A DNA stretch of 64,000 bases from the NCBI GenBank assembly GCA_963792655.1, contig CAWBWU010000005.1:310001-374000 (forward strand). Direction: 5' to 3'. Of the stretch, positions 18,071 through 26,026 are shown piece by piece. The DNA is from DOZZ01 sp963792655 (lineage in GTDB: Bacteria > Acidobacteriota > Terriglobia > Bryobacterales > Bryobacteraceae). The position numbers were made by a program, and so were the translations under genes. The number at the start of each line of letters is the position of its first letter. Within the stretch, counting starts at the first letter, position 1. The notes below the pieces were generated by a model. It saw nothing but the letters and a program-made list of their open reading frames with translations. It was not told where the DNA came from and did not search any database.

Positions 18071-18747
18071 AGCGCGCCATGCGGATCTTCTTCGTGCTTG
18101 AAGAAGAGAAATAGATCGCGGCCACCGGCGAGCAGTTCCTTCGCGCGCTCTGCGATAGCGGCGATATCCGTCTCCTGATACTCGGGCTTGCGCAGACGGT
18201 AGTACACGAAGTCCGCCGTGATGACTTCGGGCACTTCGAGCTTCTCCGATTCGGCCACGCACAGGCTCACGTTGTGCTTTCGCAGAAGATCGTACACTTC
18301 ATCCGTCAGCCATGACGGGTGACGAAACTCAAACGCAAAACGAAAGTCTGCGGGCAGCAGTGCGAGGTAGTCGCGCAGGCGTTCGACATCAACCTTGAAC
18401 GAGGGCGCGAGCTGGAACAAAATGGGCCCGATGCGCCGCACGCTGCGTAACGGGTCCACGGTTTTTAGAAACAGGTCTGTGAACTCGCCCGCATCCTTCA
18501 ACTTCAAAATGTGCGTGAGGCGCATCGGAGCTTTCAGCGCGAAGACAAATCCTTCCGGCGTGCAGGCCACCCACTTCTCAAGCACTGCGCGCGAGGGCAG
18601 CCGGCGAAACGTATAGTTGACTTCGACGCAGTTCAACCGCGATGCATAGTGCGGCAGGAACTGCGCCGTGGGCAGTTTCGCAGGATAGAAATCAGGCTTC
18701 CAGGACGGGTACGCAAACCCGGACGAACCAGCATAGAGACGCGGCAT
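18040..18747 (-). CDS. DUF72 family protein (YecE-like)
   Basis: A 235-residue protein. The N-terminus LYAGSSGFAYPSWKPDFYP and the segment YASRLNCVEVNYTFRRLPS match DUF72/YecE, a TIM-barrel family found in most bacteria. Further family marks are GPILFQLAPSFKVD, FRFAFEFRHPSWLTDEV and the end FLFFKHEEDPHGALYAEDL. The biochemical function is not established; a sugar-isomerase-like or nuclease-like role has been proposed from the fold only. In Acidobacteria and elsewhere DUF72 genes are often near end-joining or DNA repair genes, and here it is convergent with ku, overlapping its 3' end by 31 bases. Confidence 0.9.
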   Translation of the reverse strand: MPRLYAGSSGFAYPSWKPDFYPAKLPTAQFLPHYASRLNCVEVNYTFRRLPSRAVLEKWVACTPEGFVFALKAPMRLTHILKLKDAGEFTDLFLKTVDPLRSVRRIGPILFQLAPSFKVDVERLRDYLALLPADFRFAFEFRHPSWLTDEVYDLLRKHNVSLCVAESEKLEVPEVITADFVYYRLRKPEYQETDIAAIAERAKELLAGGRDLFLFFKHEEDPHGALYAEDLLARF

Positions 18748-18792
18748 AAAAGGGGGCTTGGACGATTATGGCCCTTGTTACAATCAGAATCC

Positions 18793-19131
18793 ATGCTTCG
18801 ATTACTCCTGCATTGGGTACTCAGCGCTGTGGCGTTGATATTGGTCTCGAACTTGATCCGCGGGTTTCGCATCAACGGCTTCGGAGCCGCACTGATTGCA
18901 GCGATCGTCATTGGCTTGGTCAACGTGCTGATCGGTATCCCGCTGAAGTTGATTACGCTGCCGCTGTCGATCTTGACCCTGGGAATCTTCTACCTGTTTC
19001 TGAATGCCGTGCTGCTCAAAATAGCCGCGGCGTTCGTGCCGAACTTCGAAATCGACGGTTTGATGCCGGCGTTCTGGGGCTCGATTGTACTGAGCCTGAT
19101 CAACATGCTGTTCCGCTGGATCGCACCGTGA
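18793..19131 (+). CDS. Phage-holin-4-like small membrane protein
   Basis: 112 residues from an ATG at 18793. Four hydrophobic helices can be seen: LLLHWVLSAVALILVSNLI, FGAALIAAIVIGLVNVLIG, LPLSILTLGIFYLFLNAVLL and the last segment before FRWIAP. The motifs LPLSILTLGIF and FEIDGL in the C-terminal half are typical of the mycobacterial four-helix holin superfamily (PF04020), which in most bacteria is chromosomal and not connected with prophage. Function unknown, probably cell-envelope related. It ends four bases inside the next gene (GTGA overlap), so the two are co-translated. Confidence 0.85.
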   Translation: MLRLLLHWVLSAVALILVSNLIRGFRINGFGAALIAAIVIGLVNVLIGIPLKLITLPLSILTLGIFYLFLNAVLLKIAAAFVPNFEIDGLMPAFWGSIVLSLINMLFRWIAP

Positions 19132-19691
19132 CGGCTTCTCTGCTTGCCGAGCGCGAAGGCTTACGATTACAGGTTCCGGAGTGCGAGTTTGGTATCGGCT
19201 CGCTGATTCTTTCGCCCACTTCGGACAAGCTCATCGATGGAGTGAAGGTGCAGCCGTTTGCGCTGTGGCCGGACGATCGCGGAGCGTTTCTGGAAATACT
19301 GCGTGTGGGTGGCGGGCTCGCGGCGAACTTCCCGACGGCATCAACACAGGTCTCCGCGGCGATGAGCTATGCGGGCTCGATCAAAGCGTTTCACTATCAT
19401 CTGCACCAAACCGACTGCTGGACGCCTGCGTTCGGCATGTTCCAGTTTGTTCTGGCCGACTTTCGCGTAGGCTCACCCACATTTGGACAGCGCAATACGA
19501 TGTACGTGGGGACAATGCGGCCGTGGCAGATTCTGATCCCGCCTGGCGTAGGTCACGGCTATAAAGTGATCGGCACTGAACCCGCGACGCTGATCTATGT
19601 GACAGACCGCTTTTACAATCCTGCCGATGAAGGCCGCGTGGCCTACAACGACAAACAGATCAACTACGATTGGGAACTACAGCACAAGTAG
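19128..19691 (+). CDS. RmlC-like sugar nucleotide 3,5-epimerase family protein
   Basis: Begins with GTG at 19128 overlapping the preceding stop; 187 residues. The cupin barrel has the RmlC hallmarks: DDRGAFLEIL near residue 50, SIKAFHYHLHQTDCW with the catalytic His, FVLADFRVGSPTFG, and IPPGVGHGYKVIG followed by the C-terminal PADEGRVAYND. Classic dTDP-4-dehydrorhamnose 3,5-epimerases use a His-Asp pair in these positions. The LHQTDCWT loop replaces the usual LHYQ, so the substrate may differ. No other rml genes are adjacent, so a role in rhamnose synthesis is possible but not shown by context. Confidence 0.82.
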   Translation: MTASLLAEREGLRLQVPECEFGIGSLILSPTSDKLIDGVKVQPFALWPDDRGAFLEILRVGGGLAANFPTASTQVSAAMSYAGSIKAFHYHLHQTDCWTPAFGMFQFVLADFRVGSPTFGQRNTMYVGTMRPWQILIPPGVGHGYKVIGTEPATLIYVTDRFYNPADEGRVAYNDKQINYDWELQHK

Positions 19692-19701
19692 GAGCAGCGA
19701 G

Positions 19702-19977
19702 TTAGGATTCGATGGCTTGGTCGAGCAGCAGCGCGAACTCTTCGCTTTTGCTGTTGATTTCGTTGATGTAGCGTTCGCGCGCGCGTAGCCGGTCGGCCAG
19801 ATGCATACAACCGAGCACAGCAATGCGCGTGCTGTCGGACGTGCCGGCTTTGGTGCCGATGTTGTGGAGTAGCTCGTCTACTTCCTGCGCGAGGTTTTCG
19901 ACTTCGTGCGCATCGCCAGCCGCCAGCAACGTGTAGTTCTGGTTAAGGATGTTGACGCGTACCGGCTGTTTGTCCAT
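19702..19977 (-). CDS. zapA: Cell division protein ZapA
   Basis: A 91-residue protein. VRVNILNQNYTLLAAGD is the beta-hairpin start of ZapA, followed by a helix and a C-terminal coiled coil (LHLADRLRARERYINEINSK region). ZapA binds FtsZ and bundles protofilaments at the division site. It lies downstream of a short coiled-coil gene and the ribosomal genes rplT and rpmI; the same order (rpmI-rplT-zapB-like-zapA) is common in Acidobacteria and some Deltaproteobacteria, usually before pheT or rny. A DUF-type alternative is unlikely. Confidence 0.9.
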   Translation of the reverse strand: MDKQPVRVNILNQNYTLLAAGDAHEVENLAQEVDELLHNIGTKAGTSDSTRIAVLGCMHLADRLRARERYINEINSKSEEFALLLDQAIES

Positions 19978-19991
19978 GCGGACGTTCGCCT

Positions 19992-20210
19992 TTAGAGACT
20001 GAGCTGATCAAGCTGCCCGAGCAGCTTTTCGATGCGGCTGCGCACTTGCGTGCGTTCGGCGCGCATGGTTTCGAGCTCTTCTTTGGCATCGTGCAGTTCT
20101 TTTTGCAAACTGTCGCGCTCTGCCTTCAAGCGCGACACAGTTTGCACAGCTTTCACGATGCGGTCTTCAAGACCGTTCAACGTATCGGGACTGGTGTCTG
20201 CAGCCGCCAA
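19992..20210 (-). CDS. Short coiled-coil protein, ZapB-like
   Basis: 72 residues from a TTG one base after the rplT stop. From about residue 12 to 68 it is a continuous heptad pattern (LEDRIVKAVQTVSRLKAERDS to IEKLLGQLDQL), as expected for a ZapB-type antiparallel coiled coil. The position directly in front of zapA supports a cell-division partner role, but the sequence is simple and similarity to E. coli ZapB is not provable by eye. Confidence 0.75.
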   Translation of the reverse strand: MAAADTSPDTLNGLEDRIVKAVQTVSRLKAERDSLQKELHDAKEELETMRAERTQVRSRIEKLLGQLDQLSL

Positions 20211-20211
20211 C

Positions 20212-20580
20212 TTAAGCCGCCTTCGGTTCCAGTGCCGTCTTCGCCTGCGCTACGATTTGCGCAAAGCCCGTCGGATCATCGTAAGCGACCTCGGCCAGCA
20301 CCTTGCGATCGAGCGTGATGCCCGCCAGCTTCAGGCCATGCATGAACTGGCTATAGGTCAAGCCCAACTCGCGCGAGGCGGCGCCGATGCGGACGATCCA
20401 CAACGAACGGAAGTCGCGCTTCTTGCGCTTACGACCCGTGTAGGCAAATTTGAGCGCGCGCTCTACCGCTTCCTGCGCGGAACGATGCAGCTTGCTCTTA
20501 GTGAGAAAATAACCGGATGCGAGGTCAAGAGTTTTTGCTCTTGATGCCCGGCGTTTACTACCGCGTTTAACTCTCGGCAC
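20212..20580 (-). CDS. rplT: 50S ribosomal protein L20
   Basis: 122 residues, normal length. The N-terminal basic tail (PRVKRGSKRRASRAKTLDLA) and the core with RDFRSLWIVRIGAASRELGLTYSQFMHGLKLAGI are unmistakable for L20. It binds 23S rRNA early in assembly and in many bacteria represses its own operon. It is 80 bases downstream of rpmI. The usual upstream partner infC is not in this window: the region before rpmI holds a decayed GxxExxY gene and the isc operon. Confidence 0.98.
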   Translation of the reverse strand: MPRVKRGSKRRASRAKTLDLASGYFLTKSKLHRSAQEAVERALKFAYTGRKRKKRDFRSLWIVRIGAASRELGLTYSQFMHGLKLAGITLDRKVLAEVAYDDPTGFAQIVAQAKTALEPKAA

Positions 20581-20660
20581 GTTTCAACTCCTAATATAGT
20601 TTTGTGTTTGCGGCTGACGGGCACGTGCGGTGGCGCCGTTGGCTCGCTGTGCGGCCCTTT

Positions 20661-20855
20661 TTAGTAGGGCAGCATGCGTCTCAATACGGGCTGGTCCGCG
20701 TCCGCGGCAACAACCGTAGTATGGAGATTATTCTTGCGTTTCCGTCCCTTGCTGGTCAGAAGATGGCGCGCAAAGGCATGAGCACGAACCACTTTGCCCG
20801 TACCGGTCTTCTTGAACCGCTTGGCGGCCCCGCGATGGGTTTTCAGCTTTGGCAT
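20661..20855 (-). CDS. rpmI: 50S ribosomal protein L35
   Basis: 64 residues beginning MPKLKTHRGAAKRFKKTGTGKV, the fixed L35 start, and ending in DQPVLRRMLPY. Its 5' end overlaps by 13 bases the open tail of the decayed GxxExxY frame at 20843-21315; that overlap probably results from loss of the latter's stop. No promoter was identified with confidence in front of it. Confidence 0.98.
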   Translation of the reverse strand: MPKLKTHRGAAKRFKKTGTGKVVRAHAFARHLLTSKGRKRKNNLHTTVVAADADQPVLRRMLPY

Positions 20856-21315
20856 TGGAGAAATCCTGAATACAACTTCACGATTGTAGCAGAGTTGAGG
20901 CCGCGAATGGACGCGAATAGATGACGCGTTTCCACTCGCACCTTCGGTCGCTGGAAGTTGACCAGTAAGCCGAGCTCATAACCAGTTGCTTTCAAATAGT
21001 TTAGGCACTGCGCGATGTGCTGCGGTGAGAACTGATCGACGCACTTCAGTTCCACAATCAAGCGGCCTTCAACTAGCAGATCGGCGGCATACTCACCGAC
21101 TGAATGCGCCCTTGTAGTGAACCGGCAATGCTACTTGAGTCTGCGCGCCGATGCCGCGGGCCATCAACTCCCGAGCCAACGCACGCTCATAGACCTTTTC
21201 GAAGAATCCAGGCCCAAGTACGTTGCCGACCTCATAAGCAGCTCCCAGATGACAGAGCGCACCAAATGCATCTAATTCGATTCGCGTACCATTCGCGGCA
21301 AAGAATATCGTGCCG
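20843..21315 (-). pseudogene. Decayed GxxExxY-family gene (PDDEXK_3-like)
   Basis: Two frames together give a GxxExxY protein. The 5' part reads LDAFGALCHLGAAYEVG, then GPGFFEKVYERALARELMARGI and QVALPVHYKG; the 3' part reads GEYAADLLVEGRLIVELKCVDQF and LNYLKATGYELGLLVNF. A frameshift lies at 21095-21101. There is no ATG, GTG or TTG start in a suitable place and the natural stop is lost, so the frame runs into rpmI. The family has a PD-(D/E)xK-type fold and unknown function. The copy is flanked on both sides by the GATGGACGCG-type repeat (20900-20923 and, inverted, about 21281-21297), which also occurs alone elsewhere in this window. Confidence 0.8.
20900..20924. repeat. GATGGACGCG-type dispersed repeat, copy 3
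   Basis: GCCGCGAATGGACGCGAATAG at the 3' end of the decayed GxxExxY gene. A related inverted segment (GCGAATGGTACGCGAATC on the minus strand, about 21281-21298) marks its 5' end. Confidence 0.55.
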
Positions 21316-21333
21316 CAGCGGCGTGCAGACGTC

Positions 21334-21543
21334 TCACTTGTCCTGGTATTCCTCCAGCCACGCCATCTGGATCGCCTCCAGCTTTCCCTCGGTGGACTTC
21401 AGCGGGTCATCGTTGAAGTCGGGCAGGTCGATGATGGCTTTGTGCAGGTCTGTGAAGCGCATGGCTAGCGGGTCCTGATCGGGGTGTGCTTCGTGGAGGG
21501 CGTAGGCGATGTCGTCGATGTTGTTCCAGGTGAGTGCAGGCAT
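21334..21543 (-). CDS. iscX: Fe-S cluster assembly adaptor IscX
   Basis: A 69-residue acidic protein: TWNNIDDIAYALHEAHPDQDP, RFTDLHKAIIDLPDF and LEAIQMAWLEEYQDK match IscX (YfhJ). IscX binds IscS and iron and modulates cluster assembly. Its ATG overlaps the hscA stop (TGATG). It is the last gene of the isc operon here, as in E. coli. Confidence 0.93.
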   Translation of the reverse strand: MPALTWNNIDDIAYALHEAHPDQDPLAMRFTDLHKAIIDLPDFNDDPLKSTEGKLEAIQMAWLEEYQDK

Positions 21544-23384
21544 CAGATCTTGGTTCCTTTCAGTGCGCCGCGCACGGCTGCGTTCATCATATTGCCGGCC
21601 AGGTTCTTCGTGACTTCGTTCAGATGATCGATCCGCGCGCGGATCAAACGGTGGTCGTCGCCATGATAAACCTGCTGCAGTTCATTGACGGACTGCGCAA
21701 TCGCGGTGCGCTCTTCTTCGCTGATTTCCCGATACGCATCATTCTGCTTGGCCTTTTCAATCGCGTGCAGAATCGTATCGGCATCCACCCGCGCTTCGGC
21801 TACCTGGCGTGCGCGGAAGTCGGGCTCGGCGTTGGCGATCGACGACTCGATCATCGCTTCGACTTGCTCGTCGCTCAAACCATACGTCGGCTTCACATCC
21901 ATCGACTGTTCTTTGCCCGTCCGCGCGTCGCGCGCCGTGACGTTCAAGATCCCGTTCGCATCAATGAGAAAGCGCACTTCAATGCGCGCCATACCTGCAG
22001 GCAGCGGGTCCAGGTCTTTCAGATCGAACACCAGCAGCGAACGGTTGTCTTTCGCCAACTCACGTTCACCTTGCAGCACATGAATGCGCACGTTGCGCTG
22101 GCCTTCGACCGAAGTGGTGAAGGTTTCGCTTGCGCTTGCCGGCACAGTGGAGTTGCGATGGATGATTTTCGCGACAACGCCGCCCATGGTTTCGATTCCA
22201 AGCGAGAGCGGCGTCACATCGAGCAGCAGTTGATCTTCAACCGAACCCGACAGAATCCCTGCCTGCACCGCAGCGCCGAGCGCCACAACTTCATCGGGGT
22301 TGAGGTCAGTGTGCGGCTTCGCGCGAAACAAAACTTCCACTGCGCTGCGCACCATCGGGATGCGTGTGGAGCCCCCAACCAGAACCACTTCATCGATTTG
22401 CTCGGCACTGACGCCCGCGTCCTTCATGCATTGCCGGCACGGCCCGAGCGTGCGATCGACGATGTCGCGGATCAGATTTTCAAACAGCTCGCGCGTGATC
22501 TCGCGCTGATAGGTTTTGCCGTGCCACTCAAAATGCAGAGCAACCGACGGCACGAACGACAACTGCTCCTTCGCACCGACAACGACACGCCGCAAGGTTT
22601 GCACGGCTGAGCCATCGTGCGACAGGTCTTCACCCCACTCGCTTGCGATGTCTTCGAGTGCGATGTGCATCAGGCGGTTGTCGATATCATCGCCGCCCAG
22701 GTGCGTGTCGCCATTGGTCGCGAGCACTTCGAAGATGCCTTCGTGCAGCTTCAGGATCGAAATGTCGAACGTGCCACCGCCCAGATCGTAGACTGCTACG
22801 ACGCCATCTTTGCGCTTGTCTAGCCCATACGCGAGTGCCGCGGCCGTCGGCTCATTCACAAGCCGCAACACTTCGAGACCGGCAATGCGCCCGGCATCTT
22901 TCGTCGCCTGGCGCTGCGCATCATTGAAGTAAGCAGGCACAGTGATGACGGCCTTCGTCACAGAGTTGCCAAGGTCCGCTTCGGCATTCATCTTCAGTTG
23001 CCGCAGCACCATCGCACCAATCTCGGGCGGCGTAAAGATGCGGTCCGCCACTTTCATTCGGATGACCGTCTCGCTGCCCGGCTCGATGTGAAACGGGAAC
23101 AGCTTCAGCTCATCCTGCACGTCCGCAGCGCCACGCCCCATCAGGCGCTTCGCTGAATACACCGAACGCTCCGGATGTTCGATGAGCAGCGTGCGCGCCG
23201 GTTCGCCCACGACGATTTCGCCCGATTGCCCGACGCTCACAATGCTCGGCACCAGCCGCTCGCCGGCCGCACCTTCAATCACGCGCGGACCATCGAAGTC
23301 CATCACGGCAACCAGGCTGTTGGTGGTGCCGAGGTCGATGCCGACAACGGTGTCGTCGTTCTTCCCAAAGTCGATCTGAAACAT
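21543..23384 (-). CDS. hscA: Fe-S protein maturation chaperone HscA (Hsp70 family)
   Basis: 613 residues. Hsp70 ATPase motifs are all visible: VGIDLGTTNSLVAVMD (phosphate 1), VYDLGGGTFDISIL (phosphate 2), EVVLVGGSTRIPMV (adenosine), followed by the substrate-binding domain from about 375 (LLLDVTPLSLGIETMGG) and a helical lid. Length and location between hscB and iscX assign it to HscA rather than DnaK; DnaK has about 25 more residues and an EEVD-like acidic tail that is absent here. It accepts the LPPVK motif of IscU and drives cluster release. A two-base gap separates it from hscB. Confidence 0.96.
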   Translation of the reverse strand: MFQIDFGKNDDTVVGIDLGTTNSLVAVMDFDGPRVIEGAAGERLVPSIVSVGQSGEIVVGEPARTLLIEHPERSVYSAKRLMGRGAADVQDELKLFPFHIEPGSETVIRMKVADRIFTPPEIGAMVLRQLKMNAEADLGNSVTKAVITVPAYFNDAQRQATKDAGRIAGLEVLRLVNEPTAAALAYGLDKRKDGVVAVYDLGGGTFDISILKLHEGIFEVLATNGDTHLGGDDIDNRLMHIALEDIASEWGEDLSHDGSAVQTLRRVVVGAKEQLSFVPSVALHFEWHGKTYQREITRELFENLIRDIVDRTLGPCRQCMKDAGVSAEQIDEVVLVGGSTRIPMVRSAVEVLFRAKPHTDLNPDEVVALGAAVQAGILSGSVEDQLLLDVTPLSLGIETMGGVVAKIIHRNSTVPASASETFTTSVEGQRNVRIHVLQGERELAKDNRSLLVFDLKDLDPLPAGMARIEVRFLIDANGILNVTARDARTGKEQSMDVKPTYGLSDEQVEAMIESSIANAEPDFRARQVAEARVDADTILHAIEKAKQNDAYREISEEERTAIAQSVNELQQVYHGDDHRLIRARIDHLNEVTKNLAGNMMNAAVRGALKGTKI

Positions 23385-23386
23385 AG

Positions 23387-24004
23387 TTAGTTGGCTTTCG
23401 ATTCAAGCGCGGCGTCTACATCGCGCACCAGGTTGCGGATGTAGCGGCGGCGGTTCAGCAACGCGCGAACAGGGGCCAGCGCTTCTTTGCCCGGCGCGGC
23501 ATCGTACGCCGCGAAGTGAGTCTGCAGCTCGCGATCAATCTCGTCTTGCATCGCGGCAAATTTCTTCTGGGACTCTCGCAACTGCGGCACGGCATCGTCG
23601 TCGCCCATGCGCAGTTCTTCGAGCGCCATGTTCAACTCGAACACTTCTTCGAGCAACTCAGGCGGCACGTCCTTCGACTGCTGCTCGCCAATCACGAAGC
23701 CGTTTTCATTGAGCACGTATTCCGCGCGGCGCAGCGGATCACGCAACGTGCGATATGCATCGTTGAGGATGGCCGAAGCGTCGGTCGAGTAGTCTTGTTC
23801 GGGCTTACTCTTGCGTGAGTAAAGGTCGGGATGCAGCTTGCGGCTCAGCGCGTAGAAGCGCTGTTCGAGATCGCTCTCATTGAGCACGAGCGTATGCGGC
23901 AGCTCAAAAAAATCGAAGTAGTTGGAGACGGGTGGCTGGATCGATTTGCAGGAGGGACAGAAGCGCGCAGAGGTCTCCTGCCCGCACTTCCAACACGATG
24001 GCAT
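23387..24004 (-). CDS. hscB: J-domain co-chaperone HscB with N-terminal zinc finger
   Basis: 205 residues. The first 20 residues hold two CxxC pairs (CWKCGQETSARFCPSCK), a zinc-knuckle extension known in eukaryotic and some bacterial HscB but missing in E. coli. Then FDFFELPHTL opens the J domain with the essential HPD motif (RKLHPDLYS) at about 57, and the C-terminal three-helix domain (LLEEVFELNMALEELR) contacts IscU. HscB delivers IscU to HscA and stimulates its ATPase. It lies between iscA and hscA with gaps of only a few bases. Confidence 0.95.
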   Translation of the reverse strand: MPSCWKCGQETSARFCPSCKSIQPPVSNYFDFFELPHTLVLNESDLEQRFYALSRKLHPDLYSRKSKPEQDYSTDASAILNDAYRTLRDPLRRAEYVLNENGFVIGEQQSKDVPPELLEEVFELNMALEELRMGDDDAVPQLRESQKKFAAMQDEIDRELQTHFAAYDAAPGKEALAPVRALLNRRRYIRNLVRDVDAALESKAN

Positions 24005-24008
24005 TCGG

Positions 24009-24344
24009 CTAACCGGCGAACGACGTGCCGCAGCCGCAGCTTTTTTGCGCGTTGGGGTTATCGAATTCGAAGCCCGATTGCATCAGCGTCTCTTTGTAAT
24101 CGAGCGTGAGCCCGCGCAAGTAGAGCAGGCTCTTCGGATCGATCAGAATCTTGACACCGTCGAATTCGAGTACGTTGTCGTTCGGCCGCTGCCGTGTTTC
24201 AAATTTGAATTGATAACTCAAACCGGAACACCCGCCGCCCAGCACGCCCAGACGCAGAAAGCCAAGCACACCTTCTCTCTCGAAGGTCTGCCTGATCTTC
24301 TGGATCGCCTTGGGCGTGACCTGGATGACAGCGGTTTCAGTCAT
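24009..24344 (-). CDS. iscA: Iron-sulfur cluster assembly protein IscA
   Basis: 111 residues of the A-type carrier family with all three cysteines: Cys39 in GGGCSGLSYQF and Cys103/Cys105 in KSCGCGTSF. A-type carriers hold and pass [2Fe-2S] or [4Fe-4S] clusters to apoproteins. Its ATG overlaps the iscU stop by one base (TAATG pattern at 24344). Sequence alone cannot fully separate IscA from ErpA; the operon position supports IscA. Confidence 0.94.
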   Translation of the reverse strand: MTETAVIQVTPKAIQKIRQTFEREGVLGFLRLGVLGGGCSGLSYQFKFETRQRPNDNVLEFDGVKILIDPKSLLYLRGLTLDYKETLMQSGFEFDNPNAQKSCGCGTSFAG

Positions 24345-24757
24345 TAGGCAACCGCAGCTTCAGCGGGCGTACGCGTGGTCTGTTTCTTTTTGTAATCGGA
24401 GATCGCGGCTTTAATCGCGTCTTCCGCCAGCACCGAGCAGTGAATCTTCACCGGCGGCAAAGCCAGTTCCTGCACGATGGCAGTGTTCTTGATCTGCAGC
24501 GCTTCGTCGACCGTCTTGCCCATCAGCCACTCGGTAGCAAGCGATGAGCTTGCGATCGCGCTGCCGCAGCCGAACGTCTTGAACTTGGCGTCTTCAATAA
24601 TGCCAGACTCTTCGTTTACCTTCAGTTGCAGTTTCATCACATCGCCGCACTCCGGTGCGCCGACCATCCCGGTGCCGACGTTGGGGTCGCTCTTATCGAG
24701 TGAACCGACGTTCCTGGGATTGTTGTAGTGGTCCAGAACCTTATCTGAATAAGCCAT
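24344..24757 (-). CDS. iscU: Fe-S cluster scaffold IscU
   Basis: 137 residues. The cluster ligands are present: Cys37 with Asp39 (APECGDVM), Cys64 (FGCGSAIASSS), His106 and Cys107 in LPPVKIHCSVL, which includes the HscA-binding LPPVK. The Ala/Thr-rich last 15 residues are a small extension. IscU receives sulfur from IscS and assembles the cluster. Gene order iscS-iscU-iscA is as in the proteobacterial operon. Confidence 0.97.
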   Translation of the reverse strand: MAYSDKVLDHYNNPRNVGSLDKSDPNVGTGMVGAPECGDVMKLQLKVNEESGIIEDAKFKTFGCGSAIASSSLATEWLMGKTVDEALQIKNTAIVQELALPPVKIHCSVLAEDAIKAAISDYKKKQTTRTPAEAAVA

Positions 24758-24790
24758 GATCTATTCTCCCTGATTCGATGCTGTCGTTCT

Positions 24791-26012
24791 TTAATGCGAT
24801 TCGGCGGCCCACTCCACCTTGCTCAAATCGATGCCTTCTTTCGCCATTTCGTACAACGGAGAAAGTTCCCGCAATTTCCTGACCGTGGTGATCATCCGCT
24901 CGGCCACGTAGTCGATTTCTTCTTCGGTATTAAAGCGACCGATACCGAAACGAATCGAGGAGTGCGCCAGGTCGTCGCCCATGCCCAGAGCTTTCAAAAC
25001 GTAGCTCGGTTCGAGCGTTGCCGACGTGCACGCCGAGCCGCTCGAAACCGCAATATCGTTGATGCCCATCAGCAGGCTCTCGCCTTCCACGTACGCAAAG
25101 CTCATGTTCAGGTTGTTCGGCAGACGATGCTCCATCGAACCGTTGATGAACACTTCGTCGAGTTCGCTTTCGAGCTTCGCCCGCAGTTTGTCACGCAGGA
25201 ACGCACTGCGTTTGGCTTCTTCCGCCATCTCGGCGTGTGCAATCGCGCAAGCTTTGCCGAGACCCACGATGCCCGGCACATTCAGCGTGCCCGAACGCAT
25301 GCCGCGCTCATGACCGCCGCCGTCCATTTGTGCCGTGATCTGCACGCGCGGACCTTTGCGCCGAACATACAAAGCGCCGCACGCCCTTCGGACCATAAAT
25401 CTTATGACCGGTCAGCGAGAGGATGTCGATGTTATCGGCAATCACGTTCACCGGAACTTTACCGACTGCCTGCACCGCATCCGTGTGAAACAGAACGCCG
25501 CGTTCTTTGCAGATTTTGCCGATCTCCGCAACCGGTTGCAGCACGCCGATTTCATTGTTGGCGTACATGATGCTGACCAGGATCGTCTTGTCGGTGATCG
25601 CTTCGCGCAGCATGTCGAGATCGATCAAGCCATCCGCTTTGAGCGGCAGGTAGGTCACGCGGCAGCCGTGCTTCTCGAGGTTCTTGCAGGTATCGAGCAC
25701 TGCTTTGTGCTCAGTGGCGGCAGTGATGATGTGATTGCCCTTTTCGGCATACATCTCGGCCACGCCTTTGAGCGCCAGGTTGTTGGATTCCGTCGCGCCG
25801 CTGGTGAAGATGATCTCTTTCGCGGTTGCGCCAATCAGATCCGCAATCTGCTTGCGGGCAACGTCGACGGCCTTCTCAGCTTCCCATCCGAACGCGTGAT
25901 TGCGGCTCGCCGGGTTTCCGAAGTACTCCGTGAAATAGGGCAGCATCGCTTCGAGAACCCGTGGGTCCATGCGCGTGGTTGCGTGATTATCCAGATAAAT
26001 GGGCGTCTTCAT
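24791..26012 (-). CDS. iscS: Cysteine desulfurase IscS, interrupted by a one-base frameshift
   Basis: From the ATG at 26012 the frame encodes MKTPIYLDNHATTRMDPRV, FTSGATESNNLALKG, the PLP-binding part with HTDAVQAVGKVPVN and the region of the PLP Lys, SLTGHKIYGPKGV. One extra base at 25378-25381 then shifts the frame; GALYVRRKGP, GGGHERGMRSGTLNV and the loop with the catalytic Cys (SSGSACTSATLEPSYVLKALG) follow in the new frame to the stop at 24791. Joined, it would be about 406 residues, normal for IscS. A GTG at 26030 is an alternative start overlapping iscR. IscS supplies sulfur to IscU. Loss of a housekeeping desulfurase is unlikely, so a sequencing error is the better explanation. Confidence 0.92.
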
Positions 26013-26026
26013 ATTTTCTTTTCCGT

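Noticed and set aside
18793..19131. Prophage holin
   Set aside because: The four-helix holin-like family is mostly chromosomal; no other phage gene lies nearby.
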